A stretch of 64,000 nt of DNA. Source: Vibrio viridaestus. Lineage in GTDB: Bacteria; Pseudomonadota; Gammaproteobacteria; Enterobacterales; Vibrionaceae. Below the pieces are notes generated by a model. It saw nothing but the letters and a program-made list of their open reading frames with translations. It made no database searches and had not been told where the DNA came from. This document shows positions 53,212 through 61,733 of this stretch, piece after piece. The stretch is from contig NZ_RJVQ01000006.1 in the NCBI RefSeq assembly GCF_003856525.1, positions 62,001 through 126,000 on the forward strand, read 5' to 3'. Position 1 is the first letter of the stretch; each line of letters opens with the position of its first letter. The translations under genes and the position numbers were made by a program.

Positions 53212-54498
53212 ATGGAAGCAATTAACGTTAAAAATATTCCGGTTTCTGCCGCGGAACTTGTTGAAGAAGGACGAGTTCATAAAAGCCTTTATTCTAACCC
53301 ACAGATCTTCGAAGAAGAGCTAGATAAAGTCTTCAATAATACTTGGGTATATATTGGTCATGAAAGTGAAGTACCTGAGTCAGGTAGTTTTAAAACCAGC
53401 TATATTGGACGTCATCCTGTTATTTTAGTGCGTGACCGTAAGAAAAATATCCATGTGTTACAAAACCGCTGCCGTCACCGCGGTGCAACGGTATGTGAAA
53501 AACATCGTGGAAAAACCAAGTCATTTACTTGTCCTTATCATGGCTGGGGTTATGCGCTTGATGGTGAACTACGCGCCCTACCAAAACCGGAAGAATACGA
53601 AGGTGTTATCGACAAGAAGGACTTGCCATTAGAGGGGCTACGTCATGAGTCCTATCAGGGTATGGTGTTTGCAACATTTAATAATGATATCGAACCTTTG
53701 GAGCAGCATCTGGGAGCGGCAAAAAAATGGATCGATTTGTTTGTTAAACAAGCGGGTGGTTTCCCTGTTCAGGTGTTGGGCGAGCATCGCTTTAACTTCC
53801 CGGGTAACTGGAAAATTCAGCTAGAAAATACCACTGACGCTTACCACTTCCCAATTGTTCATAAGTCATTCATCAGCTCTCTGGATAACGCGACAGCCGA
53901 TATCTTTGATTTCCTTGATGGCGAAGGCTTTGTTGAAGATCTTGGTAATGGTCACAGTGTGATGGTCATGATCCCTGAGTTGGTCGATCTGGAAGAAAAT
54001 CTTGATATCCCAATTCCTGAGCGATTTGAAGAATTGGCAAAGGCATTACGTGCAGAAGGACACGATGAAGCACTCGTGAAGCGTTTAGTACGTGCAGCGC
54101 ACGGAACAGGATTCAACCTTAACTTATTCCCTAATGTGTCGTGCTCGATGGCATTTTTCCGAGTGTTGCGTCCAGTTTCCGTGGGCGAAACGGAAATTCA
54201 ACACGTCGCAATTGGCGGTGAAGGCGCACCTAAAGCATTTAACCAAAAACGTATGCGCTTACACGAGCACTTCCAGGGGCCTATGGGATTTGGTACTCCG
54301 GATGATGGTGAAGCATGGGAGCGTGTACAGAAGGGAGCGATGGCCGGTAATGATGGTTGGATTCTGGTCAATCGCGGTATGGGCAATCTGCACACTTCAC
54401 CGGATGGAAATGTAGCTGGTGCCGTCTGTTCAGAAACGGGTATGCGTGGCGCATATCAAAAATACAAGAAAATGATGGCAGCAGGGAAGGAGGCATAA
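53212..54498 (+). CDS. iacC: IacC: Rieske ring-hydroxylating oxygenase, large subunit
   Basis: 428 residues from the ATG at 53212 (AAGGAAG upstream). Rieske 2Fe-2S ligands Cys87-x-His89 and Cys107-xx-His110 (CRHRG...CPYHGW). The mononuclear iron site is seen as Asp209, His212 and His217 in TTDAYHFPIVH. With IacD as small subunit and IacF as reductase it forms a dioxygenase acting on the oxidised indole intermediate on the way to catechol. The order C-D-E-F follows the known clusters. Confidence 0.9.
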   Translation: MEAINVKNIPVSAAELVEEGRVHKSLYSNPQIFEEELDKVFNNTWVYIGHESEVPESGSFKTSYIGRHPVILVRDRKKNIHVLQNRCRHRGATVCEKHRGKTKSFTCPYHGWGYALDGELRALPKPEEYEGVIDKKDLPLEGLRHESYQGMVFATFNNDIEPLEQHLGAAKKWIDLFVKQAGGFPVQVLGEHRFNFPGNWKIQLENTTDAYHFPIVHKSFISSLDNATADIFDFLDGEGFVEDLGNGHSVMVMIPELVDLEENLDIPIPERFEELAKALRAEGHDEALVKRLVRAAHGTGFNLNLFPNVSCSMAFFRVLRPVSVGETEIQHVAIGGEGAPKAFNQKRMRLHEHFQGPMGFGTPDDGEAWERVQKGAMAGNDGWILVNRGMGNLHTSPDGNVAGAVCSETGMRGAYQKYKKMMAAGKEA

Positions 54499-54500
54499 CC

Positions 54501-54983
54501 ATGAGCTTAAACGTTGAACTGGTGAATAAAGTCACCGCATTTATTGGTTATGAAGGCGATTTGCTTGACCACCGTGAATATCAAGAATGGCTGTCTATCT
54601 GGGATGAATCCGGCTACTACGTTGTGCCAACTGACAACGAAGTAACCGATTATGAAAGCACGCTAAACCTGGCTTACGATGACAGCGCTATGCGTCGTAT
54701 GCGTATTGCTCGCTTGGAAAGCGGTGAATCTGTTTCTGCATCTTCAGCCACGGTGACCGTTCGCATGTTGTCACGAGTCAGAATTTTAGAAAGTAGTGAT
54801 GACAAAGTGATTGCTCGTTGTGCGATGACACTCAACGAACTGCGTCACGGTAATCTCATCACCTATCCTGCGGATATGGAGTACACGCTAATTCCGGATG
54901 GAGACAGCTTTAAACTGCAGCAAAAAGTGGTGAAGCTACTGCATGCTGAAGGCTATCTTCGTACTGTTAGCTTTATCTTTTAA
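54501..54983 (+). CDS. iacD: IacD: Rieske oxygenase small (beta) subunit
   Basis: 160 residues from the ATG at 54501, which has GGAGG upstream; the longer frame to 54357 lies inside iacC and is rejected. An NTF2-like beta-subunit fold (FIGYEGDLLDHREYQEWLSI) that caps the oxygenase hexamer. It starts 2 bp after the iacC stop, showing translational coupling. Confidence 0.87.
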   Translation: MSLNVELVNKVTAFIGYEGDLLDHREYQEWLSIWDESGYYVVPTDNEVTDYESTLNLAYDDSAMRRMRIARLESGESVSASSATVTVRMLSRVRILESSDDKVIARCAMTLNELRHGNLITYPADMEYTLIPDGDSFKLQQKVVKLLHAEGYLRTVSFIF

Positions 54984-54994
54984 GGAGAACCAAC

Positions 54995-55744
54995 ATGAGT
55001 CAGTCAAATCAGGTTGCATTAGTCACAGGTGCTGCCCAAGGTGTGGGTTTTCATATCGCGTCGCGCTTGTACCTGGCAGGGTACAACGTCTTGCTGAGTG
55101 ACATTAATTTTGATGGTGCGGTGAAAGCGGCTCAGGAGCTTGACGCGAGCGGAGCAAAAGTGAAGCCGTTCAAACTGGATGTCTCGATTGAAAGTGATTT
55201 TTCCGCGGCGATTGATGAAGCCATCACCCATTGGGGCGGCCTGCATGTCTTAGTCAATAATGCGGCGATGACCAAAGCGGTTAAGACTATGGAGTTACGT
55301 CCAGATGATTTCAAACAGTTAGTCAGCATCAATTTAGGTGGCACCTTCACTGGCTGTCAGGTCATTGGTCGTTATCTGGCTGAGCAGGGCTACGGCCGTA
55401 TTATCAATATGGCATCGCTTGCTGGGCAGAATGGTGGTACATCAACTGGCGCTCATTATGCGGCATCGAAAGGTGGCATCATTACGCTAACGAAAGTATT
55501 TGCTAAAGAGCTAGCTGCTCAAGGTGTGACGGTTAATGCCGTGGCGCCCGGACCGATTGAGTCTCCAATGGTGAAAGAGTTAGTTCCAGAAGAACGTTTG
55601 CCAACACTGCTCGGTGCTATCCCTGTCGGTAAATTGGGTGATGCCGATTTTATTGGTGATGTAGTGGTGCAGTTTGCCCGACCTGAAGCCTACTTTACGA
55701 CCGGTACGACCTGGGACGTAAACGGCGGTTTATTTATGCGTTAA
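54995..55744 (+). CDS. iacE: IacE: short-chain dehydrogenase/reductase
   Basis: 249 residues, classical SDR: GAAQGVG nucleotide loop at about residues 11-17, NNAAM near 88, catalytic Ser (MASLAG region), YAASKGG (Tyr-x-x-x-Lys) near 157. AAGGAG precedes the ATG. In the iac pathway IacE oxidises/reduces a dihydroxylated or keto indole intermediate; its exact step is less certain than for A, C and F. Confidence 0.87.
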   Translation: MSQSNQVALVTGAAQGVGFHIASRLYLAGYNVLLSDINFDGAVKAAQELDASGAKVKPFKLDVSIESDFSAAIDEAITHWGGLHVLVNNAAMTKAVKTMELRPDDFKQLVSINLGGTFTGCQVIGRYLAEQGYGRIINMASLAGQNGGTSTGAHYAASKGGIITLTKVFAKELAAQGVTVNAVAPGPIESPMVKELVPEERLPTLLGAIPVGKLGDADFIGDVVVQFARPEAYFTTGTTWDVNGGLFMR

Positions 55745-55770
55745 GCCTACGAGGCGCTTAGGAGGTATTT

Positions 55771-56730
55771 ATGAGCGAAGAATTATGTACGGCAGTAGTT
55801 CGTAAAAGAGAAGTTCAGGGCAACGGCGTGGTTGTTTTAGAGTTGGCAGATAAAGCGGGAAAACCATTACCTCTTTTTGACGCTGGTGCGCACATTGATT
55901 TGCATCTCGACAATGGTTTGATTCGTCAGTATTCACTGTGTGGTGATCCTGCTAACCGCGAGTGTTATCGACTTGGCGTGCTAAACGATCCCAATTCGCG
56001 CGGAGGGTCAAAGTCGATCTTTGATTCTTTGGTCGAAGGAAGCGAGCTCACAATCAGTTCACCTCGCAACCTTTTCCCATTAAGCGATGACAAAGCGCCA
56101 TCATTATTAATCGGTGGTGGGATTGGAATTACGCCGATGATTTCGATGGCCTATAGCTTGATGGGTAGTCAGCGTCCATTTTCGCTTTGGTACTGTGGAC
56201 GTTCTCGTCAGCACTCAGCCTTTGTAGAAGAACTCAACGATGCTCCATTTTCTGCCGCTGTTCATACGTACTTTACGACCGAACATAACGGTCAGCGTCT
56301 CGACTTCACGACAGTCATACCTGATCCGGCGACAGGTACGCATCTTTACGTATGTGGTCCGGTGAATTTTATGGAAGGCGTGATCCAAGCCGCTCAACAG
56401 CTTGGTTACAAAGACGACCATATCCATCGTGAGTTCTTTAACGTTGAAGTTGAAACGACAGGCTCTGCTTTTGAAGTCTACGCAGAACAGAGTGGGATTA
56501 CGATTCAGGTTCAGGAACACGAAACGATCGCTTCAGCGCTTAAAGCAGCCGGTATCAAAGTTCAGGTTTCTTGCGAGCAGGGAACGTGTGGAACATGTTT
56601 ATGTGATGTGCTGGAGGGCACTCCGGATCATCGGGATGTGTACCTCACCGATGAAGAAAAAGAAGACAATGATCAGATGACTCTTTGTTGTTCTCGAGCA
56701 AAGAGTGCCCGATTAGTGCTCGATATTTAA
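55771..56730 (+). CDS. iacF: IacF: ferredoxin-type oxygenase reductase
   Basis: 319 residues of the phthalate dioxygenase reductase class: flavin motif RQYSLCG at 52-58, GGGIGITP 115-122, NAD motif CGPVNFM 195-201, and a plant-type 2Fe-2S cluster with Cys268, Cys273, Cys276 and Cys306 at the C-terminus. It feeds electrons from NAD(P)H to the IacCD oxygenase. AGGAGG precedes the ATG. Confidence 0.9.
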   Translation: MSEELCTAVVRKREVQGNGVVVLELADKAGKPLPLFDAGAHIDLHLDNGLIRQYSLCGDPANRECYRLGVLNDPNSRGGSKSIFDSLVEGSELTISSPRNLFPLSDDKAPSLLIGGGIGITPMISMAYSLMGSQRPFSLWYCGRSRQHSAFVEELNDAPFSAAVHTYFTTEHNGQRLDFTTVIPDPATGTHLYVCGPVNFMEGVIQAAQQLGYKDDHIHREFFNVEVETTGSAFEVYAEQSGITIQVQEHETIASALKAAGIKVQVSCEQGTCGTCLCDVLEGTPDHRDVYLTDEEKEDNDQMTLCCSRAKSARLVLDI

Positions 56731-56752
56731 GGAAGAGATTAGGAGCAAAGTC

Positions 56753-57256
56753 ATGATTGAAACAAAAATATTTCGCGATGGTATGGCACTACTTGGTGGT
56801 GCGGTATCTGTTATTACCACTGATGGTGACGCTGGTCGTTTCGGCTTTACCGCAACAGCCGTCACAAGCGTTACGGATGAGCCGCCAACGCTTCTGGTAT
56901 GTATGAACCGAAACTCGTTCGCAAACCCCAACTTCAAACAAAATGGCGTGCTGTGCGTTAACGTTCTACAAGGTCATCACCAAGATATTTCGTGGGATTT
57001 CGCGAATCGTGAGCTCACTAGTGAAGAGCGCTTTGCCAAACACGAATGGCAAACGCTAGAGACAGGGTCACCAGTCTTACAACAGGCGCTAGTCAGCTTT
57101 GATTGTGAAATTCATGATGTTCATGAAGTGGGTACTCATACCGTTTTTTACTGTCAGGTGAAGGGCGCCAGAATGAGTTCTGAAGGTGCGGGCCTGGTGT
57201 ATTTTAATCGTGCTTACCATACGTTAGATAACTCTCCAATTTTACAGGTGGGTTAG
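56753..57256 (+). CDS. iacG: IacG: flavin reductase of the monooxygenase (HpaC-like)
   Basis: 167 residues, a split-barrel flavin reductase domain (GAVSVITTDGDAGRFGFTAT at about 13-32, VTDEPPTLLVCMNRNS). It supplies reduced flavin to IacA. It starts 22 bp after iacF and its stop is 4 bp before iacH. Related HpaC-type reductases act with other aromatic monooxygenases. Confidence 0.88.
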   Translation: MIETKIFRDGMALLGGAVSVITTDGDAGRFGFTATAVTSVTDEPPTLLVCMNRNSFANPNFKQNGVLCVNVLQGHHQDISWDFANRELTSEERFAKHEWQTLETGSPVLQQALVSFDCEIHDVHEVGTHTVFYCQVKGARMSSEGAGLVYFNRAYHTLDNSPILQVG

Positions 57257-57260
57257 TCTT

Positions 57261-58562
57261 ATGGATAAAGTTCACTCTTTGAATAAGCTGGGTTTAGTTG
57301 AAATGCTCAAAGGCATTGAGGCTGGCGATTTTACCGCGTGCGATATCATTAATGCGTGTTTTGACCAGATTGATGCTCGTGAGACCGATGTCGGTGCTTG
57401 GCAATTCAAATTGAGTCGAGAAGATTTCTTGGCTCAATACCGTCAGAATGAAACATTCTACCAGCAGAGCCTTCTCAAAGGGCTGCCAGTTGGTATTAAA
57501 GACATTATCGATACCAAAGGTATGCCGACCGAAATGGGGTCTGGCATTCATAACGGACGTATTCCGGGCGACGACGCAACGTGTGTTGAGCTAATCAAAC
57601 AGGCGGGTGGTATTGTTCTTGGAAAAACGGTTACAACGGAATTTGCGTATTTTAAACCGGGCAAAACCAAGAACCCAGCCGATTTATCAAGAACACCAGG
57701 CGGTTCTTCCAGTGGTTCCGCTGCAGCGGTTGCTGATAATATGGTACCCATTACGCTAGGTTCTCAGACTGCAGCTTCGGTTATTCGTCCTGCTGCGTAC
57801 TGCGGCTCGATTGGTTATGTCGCCAGTCGCGGAGATTTCTCGCTAAGAGGTTGTCAGCCTCTTGCTCAGTCACTTGATTCACTGGGGGCGTACGCAAGAC
57901 GCATCGAAGATCTTCAGTTTCTAAGATCTATCCTTCTGCGCACATCTGTTAACTCACAGGTTCTTTCAGCCATCAAGCCTACGAAAATACTCTTCTGCTT
58001 AGGTGAGCAGGTGGGGGATGTGGATCCTGAAATGGAACAGGCATTGAAAAGCGTTGCATCGACGCTAGCAGAGCAGAGCGTTGAACTGGTTCCTCTTGAG
58101 GATCAAGGGCGAATTCGTCGTCTGGTATCCTGCCATGAAACCATTATGGCGTGGGAAGTGTGTCGAAATCTGGCAAAAGAGTCATTGCAACCCGAATCCA
58201 TGAGCGAGCCATTACAAGCGTTAATGAAAAATGGCTTAGCGATGAGTCGCGCTGACTTTATCGCAGCACAAAATGAAGTTTCTCAGATTCAGGCATGGCT
58301 AAAAGCGACAATGCAAGGAGCAGACGCAATACTAGCTCCAGCCGCTCCAGGTGTCGCTCCGGTTGGTCATGAAAAAACGGGTGCCCCTCACATGAGCCGC
58401 CCGTGGCAAGTCCTTGGCCTGCCAACAGTCACTCTTTCCGGCGTAACGAATAAAGACCATCTTCCGCTTGGCCTACAACTCATTGGTCAGCAACGAGCCG
58501 ATGAAGCACTACTGCAAATCGCAAAGTGGTGTGAGACGGTTGTCGATGGGGTGGTTGTTTAA
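57261..58562 (+). CDS. iacH: IacH: amidase-signature enzyme
   Basis: 433 residues, amidase-signature hydrolase. Catalytic Lys80 (PVGIKDI), Ser149/150 (GGSSSGSAAAVA) and a later Ser near 173. In the pathway it may hydrolyse an amide intermediate or conjugated IAA amides. The order places it last; in Pseudomonas it is elsewhere in the cluster. A C-rich hairpin follows. No catechol-cleavage gene comes after it. Confidence 0.87.
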   Translation: MDKVHSLNKLGLVEMLKGIEAGDFTACDIINACFDQIDARETDVGAWQFKLSREDFLAQYRQNETFYQQSLLKGLPVGIKDIIDTKGMPTEMGSGIHNGRIPGDDATCVELIKQAGGIVLGKTVTTEFAYFKPGKTKNPADLSRTPGGSSSGSAAAVADNMVPITLGSQTAASVIRPAAYCGSIGYVASRGDFSLRGCQPLAQSLDSLGAYARRIEDLQFLRSILLRTSVNSQVLSAIKPTKILFCLGEQVGDVDPEMEQALKSVASTLAEQSVELVPLEDQGRIRRLVSCHETIMAWEVCRNLAKESLQPESMSEPLQALMKNGLAMSRADFIAAQNEVSQIQAWLKATMQGADAILAPAAPGVAPVGHEKTGAPHMSRPWQVLGLPTVTLSGVTNKDHLPLGLQLIGQQRADEALLQIAKWCETVVDGVVV

Positions 58563-58570
58563 ATAACATT

Positions 58571-58602
58571 CCCCCAATATTAGATATATAAATATTAGGG
58601 GG
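58571..58602 (+). terminator. Likely transcription terminator of the iac operon
   Basis: CCCCC-AATATT and AATATT-A-GGGGG pair with one bulge. A T-tract (TATTTTT) starts 8 bases after the stem, so termination is plausible but not textbook. Confidence 0.6.
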
Positions 58603-58795
58603 ATGCATATTTTTAGCAAATTAGTCAGTTATCCTATCCCTGCAAAAATCAAGATGAACTTAATGTACTCAAATCAACTCTAGAGCTAATTTTTCCGAAT
58701 TAAACTTGACAATAATGTGTAATTAGTAGGATTTTATATGAGCTAAATCTCATTTAAATGATTATAAAATTCAGTTGTGTATATAGGTTGTCATT

Positions 58796-60391
58796 TTGGA
58801 ATTACTACAGGCTTTAAGTATCCTGTCTAAGTCCTCACCATTTGCAGTGAGTACAGAAAGAGCAGAAGAAGATGCTCAATTATCAACGTATAAAAATTAT
58901 ATTTATATACAAACCGATATTGAGCAAGATTTTAAAAAGTCATTACTCAAATCAGGAAACCACGATATCGTTTTTTTGTGTGGTAGTAGTGGTGATGGAA
59001 AATCTGAAATTTTAACTCGCTATAGCCGAGATTACCGCTCAACCAAAGATTTTCATCTTGATGCAACCCATGCTTTTGTTCCATCGCAAACTGCGATTCA
59101 AGCGTTAGATGAAAAATTCACTCAGTTTAAAGCGAATTCCAAACCTTTAATTATCGGCATCAATATCGGTATGTTGGGTAACTACGCTGAAGAAGGTGCG
59201 GATGAACATCAGGATATTAAAGATTCAATTAAAGCATTTCTGTCTAATGAAGTAGAATCTATACCGTATAATCATACTTATCTTGATTTCGAAAAATACC
59301 CTAAATTCTGTTTTGAAGATAATGTTGGGAAATCAGATTTCACTGAATTATTTCTTCAGCGGTTAACTGAGCCTGATCTTAAAAATCCTTTCTATGCTCT
59401 TTATTCATATGAATTGCAAAAGAAAACAAATTCCCGCTTACTAACAAACTTCGCTTTATTGAGTAATCCTTCAGTACAGAGAACCATTGTTGAACTATTG
59501 CTGAAAGCGAGATTGATTAAAGATCAGTTTTTAACTGCTCGTGCATTGTTAGATTTTGTGTTTCAGATAGTCGCGATGGACGGTTATCTGTTTGATAACC
59601 TATTTACAGCAACGAATAATGAAATACTAGAGCAGATTCGAAGCTTTGACCCAAGTGCTAATCATACAAAACATATCGATGAGTTTATTCTTGAATTTAG
59701 CTTGGGAATGGAAAATTCAAGTTATGCAGAATTAAAGACGAAATTGAACACTTTTGGCATTTTTGATATTCCGACGCCTAAATCAATGTTAAGAGCTCTC
59801 TATGTCTTAAAGTCTGATGATGATTTTCTTAATGAATTTTCTTCTAAACTGATTGAAGACTTTGATAATCAATTGGTTGACCGTTATGCGTATGTTTGGT
59901 CCTTGCATGATGGATTCAATGCAAATCAAGAATACCGTCGTGAACTAAACCACTTTTATCGTGATGTATTAGTTCCTGCAATTCATCGTTACTGTAATCG
60001 TAATTCTCCTAATTTGGATAAAGATGCTTATTTTGTAAATGAATTTAACGAATTTAAGGTCGCTGTAGAATTAGATGTCAGAGCTGACTTTACTCAGTTA
60101 AAGCTTCAGCCAAAAGCTAAGATTGGTGTCTTTAATGCATTTCTTCAAATAAATAGTAAACCAATCAAACCTGTCGCGATAAATATTAATCTCTTTGAGC
60201 TACTGGAAAAAATCAATCAAGGATATCGCCCAAATAAGCATGATAAAAATGCGGTATTACAACTAGAAGATGTGGTAGAGCAAATTGTCGCGATATCTAC
60301 CGAGGAAGGTACGCTGCATATCTTTAGTTCGGAAAATAAATATAAAATCACCAATGAAGATGGTGAGTACTTTGAAGTGAGTGGTATTTAG
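58796..60391 (+). CDS. dptF: DptF (DndF): ATPase of phosphorothioate-dependent restriction
   Basis: 531 residues. Walker A GSSGDGKS at 63-70 in CGSSGDGKSE and the LLQALSILSKSSPFAVS start are characteristic of DptF. With DptG and DptH it restricts DNA lacking the Dnd phosphorothioate mark. The start is TTG at 58796; the next in-frame ATG would remove the conserved N-terminus. A TTGACA box at 58706-58711 may be the -35. Overlaps nothing upstream; 1 bp separates it from dptG. AT-rich, unlike the iac genes before it, suggesting separate acquisition. Confidence 0.88.
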   Translation: MELLQALSILSKSSPFAVSTERAEEDAQLSTYKNYIYIQTDIEQDFKKSLLKSGNHDIVFLCGSSGDGKSEILTRYSRDYRSTKDFHLDATHAFVPSQTAIQALDEKFTQFKANSKPLIIGINIGMLGNYAEEGADEHQDIKDSIKAFLSNEVESIPYNHTYLDFEKYPKFCFEDNVGKSDFTELFLQRLTEPDLKNPFYALYSYELQKKTNSRLLTNFALLSNPSVQRTIVELLLKARLIKDQFLTARALLDFVFQIVAMDGYLFDNLFTATNNEILEQIRSFDPSANHTKHIDEFILEFSLGMENSSYAELKTKLNTFGIFDIPTPKSMLRALYVLKSDDDFLNEFSSKLIEDFDNQLVDRYAYVWSLHDGFNANQEYRRELNHFYRDVLVPAIHRYCNRNSPNLDKDAYFVNEFNEFKVAVELDVRADFTQLKLQPKAKIGVFNAFLQINSKPIKPVAININLFELLEKINQGYRPNKHDKNAVLQLEDVVEQIVAISTEEGTLHIFSSENKYKITNEDGEYFEVSGI

Positions 60392-60392
60392 C

Positions 60393-61733
60393 ATGGATAA
60401 CTTTTCTTTACCATTTAACGCTGATCTCCCTGTAACCAAAGATAAAGTGGCCAATAAAAATAGTTTAAATAGTTTTTTACCTATTAGAACAAAAGGCAAT
60501 GATTTTGATTGGAGTGTTGTCATTGGTTTAATTTTGGGCACCCTGATTAGAAAAAAAATCGATAACTATGACTACGTTACTTTTAAACAAGACTGTCAGG
60601 ATGTATTTGAGTCGAAACTTGGGCGCAAAGAGTTTTGGACAGTACTTGATAAAATGTATTTTGAGGATGGGGCGTTATTTAGTGTTAGTCCTGAAACCTT
60701 ATTATTTAAGAGCCAAAAAGAGGTTCGTAGTAAAAGTGATGAACGGATTGCCTCATTATTTACTAATTTGCTTCAAGAACTACGGATCAAAGATTTCGAT
60801 ACAAAGCTGAATTTTTTAGAGAATGAAATCTTAACCACTCTAAGAAATCAAATGCGAGAAGAATCGTTTACCGCAAAAGAATTACCGTATTTACCTTTTC
60901 TATCGGCATGTTTTAGAAAAGATCTGCAGTTTTTATCTGAACACCCCAAATACTTACTTGCTCAAATTCAACCGTTTTTAAGTTTATATGGTTTTATTTA
61001 CGTGGCTCAACTTTCTCTTGTGTTGCCCGATTGGAGAAAAGCCGAAGCTCCAGAATCTAAGCCTCTGTATTTTATTATGGATCATGAACGAGCAAGTAGT
61101 GAACGAGTCCATGTTAGAAACCATGGCTATAAGCTATTTGAAGACGGCTGTTACAGGTTATTTCCGTATTTAACCATGCTTGAAATGTTGCAACCTGAGA
61201 AATCATCATTACCCAATGGTAAAAAGTTACCTTTATGGCAATTAGCTCAAAATATTCAAGAAAGCCAAAATGCAACTGTGAGTGAGCGTTTAGCTTTATT
61301 TGCCAAAGCGTTTAAAGCAAATCGAAATCTAGACATGGTTCTTGAAGAGTCAGACGATGCATTCAAGTGGTTAGATCAGTTGCTCAAGCTTAGTGTTGCC
61401 CAGTTTGAGGATAAAACAACAGAACGTCCTGCGATTAATCGTAAATATGTAGCAGAAGTTGAAAAGTATCTAGCTTCAGGGTTTGTACATCGTAGAGGAC
61501 GTGCGGGACGAGTGTTGGTTCTTAACCAAGAATATTTACTGCTCTTAGCTAATTTAGCCATTGGGAAAAGAGAAAAAATACGTTTTCAGGAATTAGTTGG
61601 TGAATTCAAAGCCCGTGGTGTCTTTTTGGATAAACAAACAGAGCTTGAGCTGATTAAGTTTTTTGAGCGTATTGGTAATGTAGAAAAAATGAGTGACAGT
61701 GGAGATGCGGTTTATGTCCGAAAAACAATTTGA
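60393..61733 (+). CDS. dptG: DptG (DndG): phosphorothioate-dependent restriction protein
   Basis: 446 residues from the ATG at 60393 (1 bp after the dptF stop; a GTG at 60381 inside dptF is less likely). Mainly helical and charged, without enzymatic motifs; identified from its place between dptF and dptH and by its LPFNADLP start. It probably serves as a structural partner of the complex. It overlaps dptH by 20 bp, a sign of translational coupling. Confidence 0.82.
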   Translation: MDNFSLPFNADLPVTKDKVANKNSLNSFLPIRTKGNDFDWSVVIGLILGTLIRKKIDNYDYVTFKQDCQDVFESKLGRKEFWTVLDKMYFEDGALFSVSPETLLFKSQKEVRSKSDERIASLFTNLLQELRIKDFDTKLNFLENEILTTLRNQMREESFTAKELPYLPFLSACFRKDLQFLSEHPKYLLAQIQPFLSLYGFIYVAQLSLVLPDWRKAEAPESKPLYFIMDHERASSERVHVRNHGYKLFEDGCYRLFPYLTMLEMLQPEKSSLPNGKKLPLWQLAQNIQESQNATVSERLALFAKAFKANRNLDMVLEESDDAFKWLDQLLKLSVAQFEDKTTERPAINRKYVAEVEKYLASGFVHRRGRAGRVLVLNQEYLLLLANLAIGKREKIRFQELVGEFKARGVFLDKQTELELIKFFERIGNVEKMSDSGDAVYVRKTI

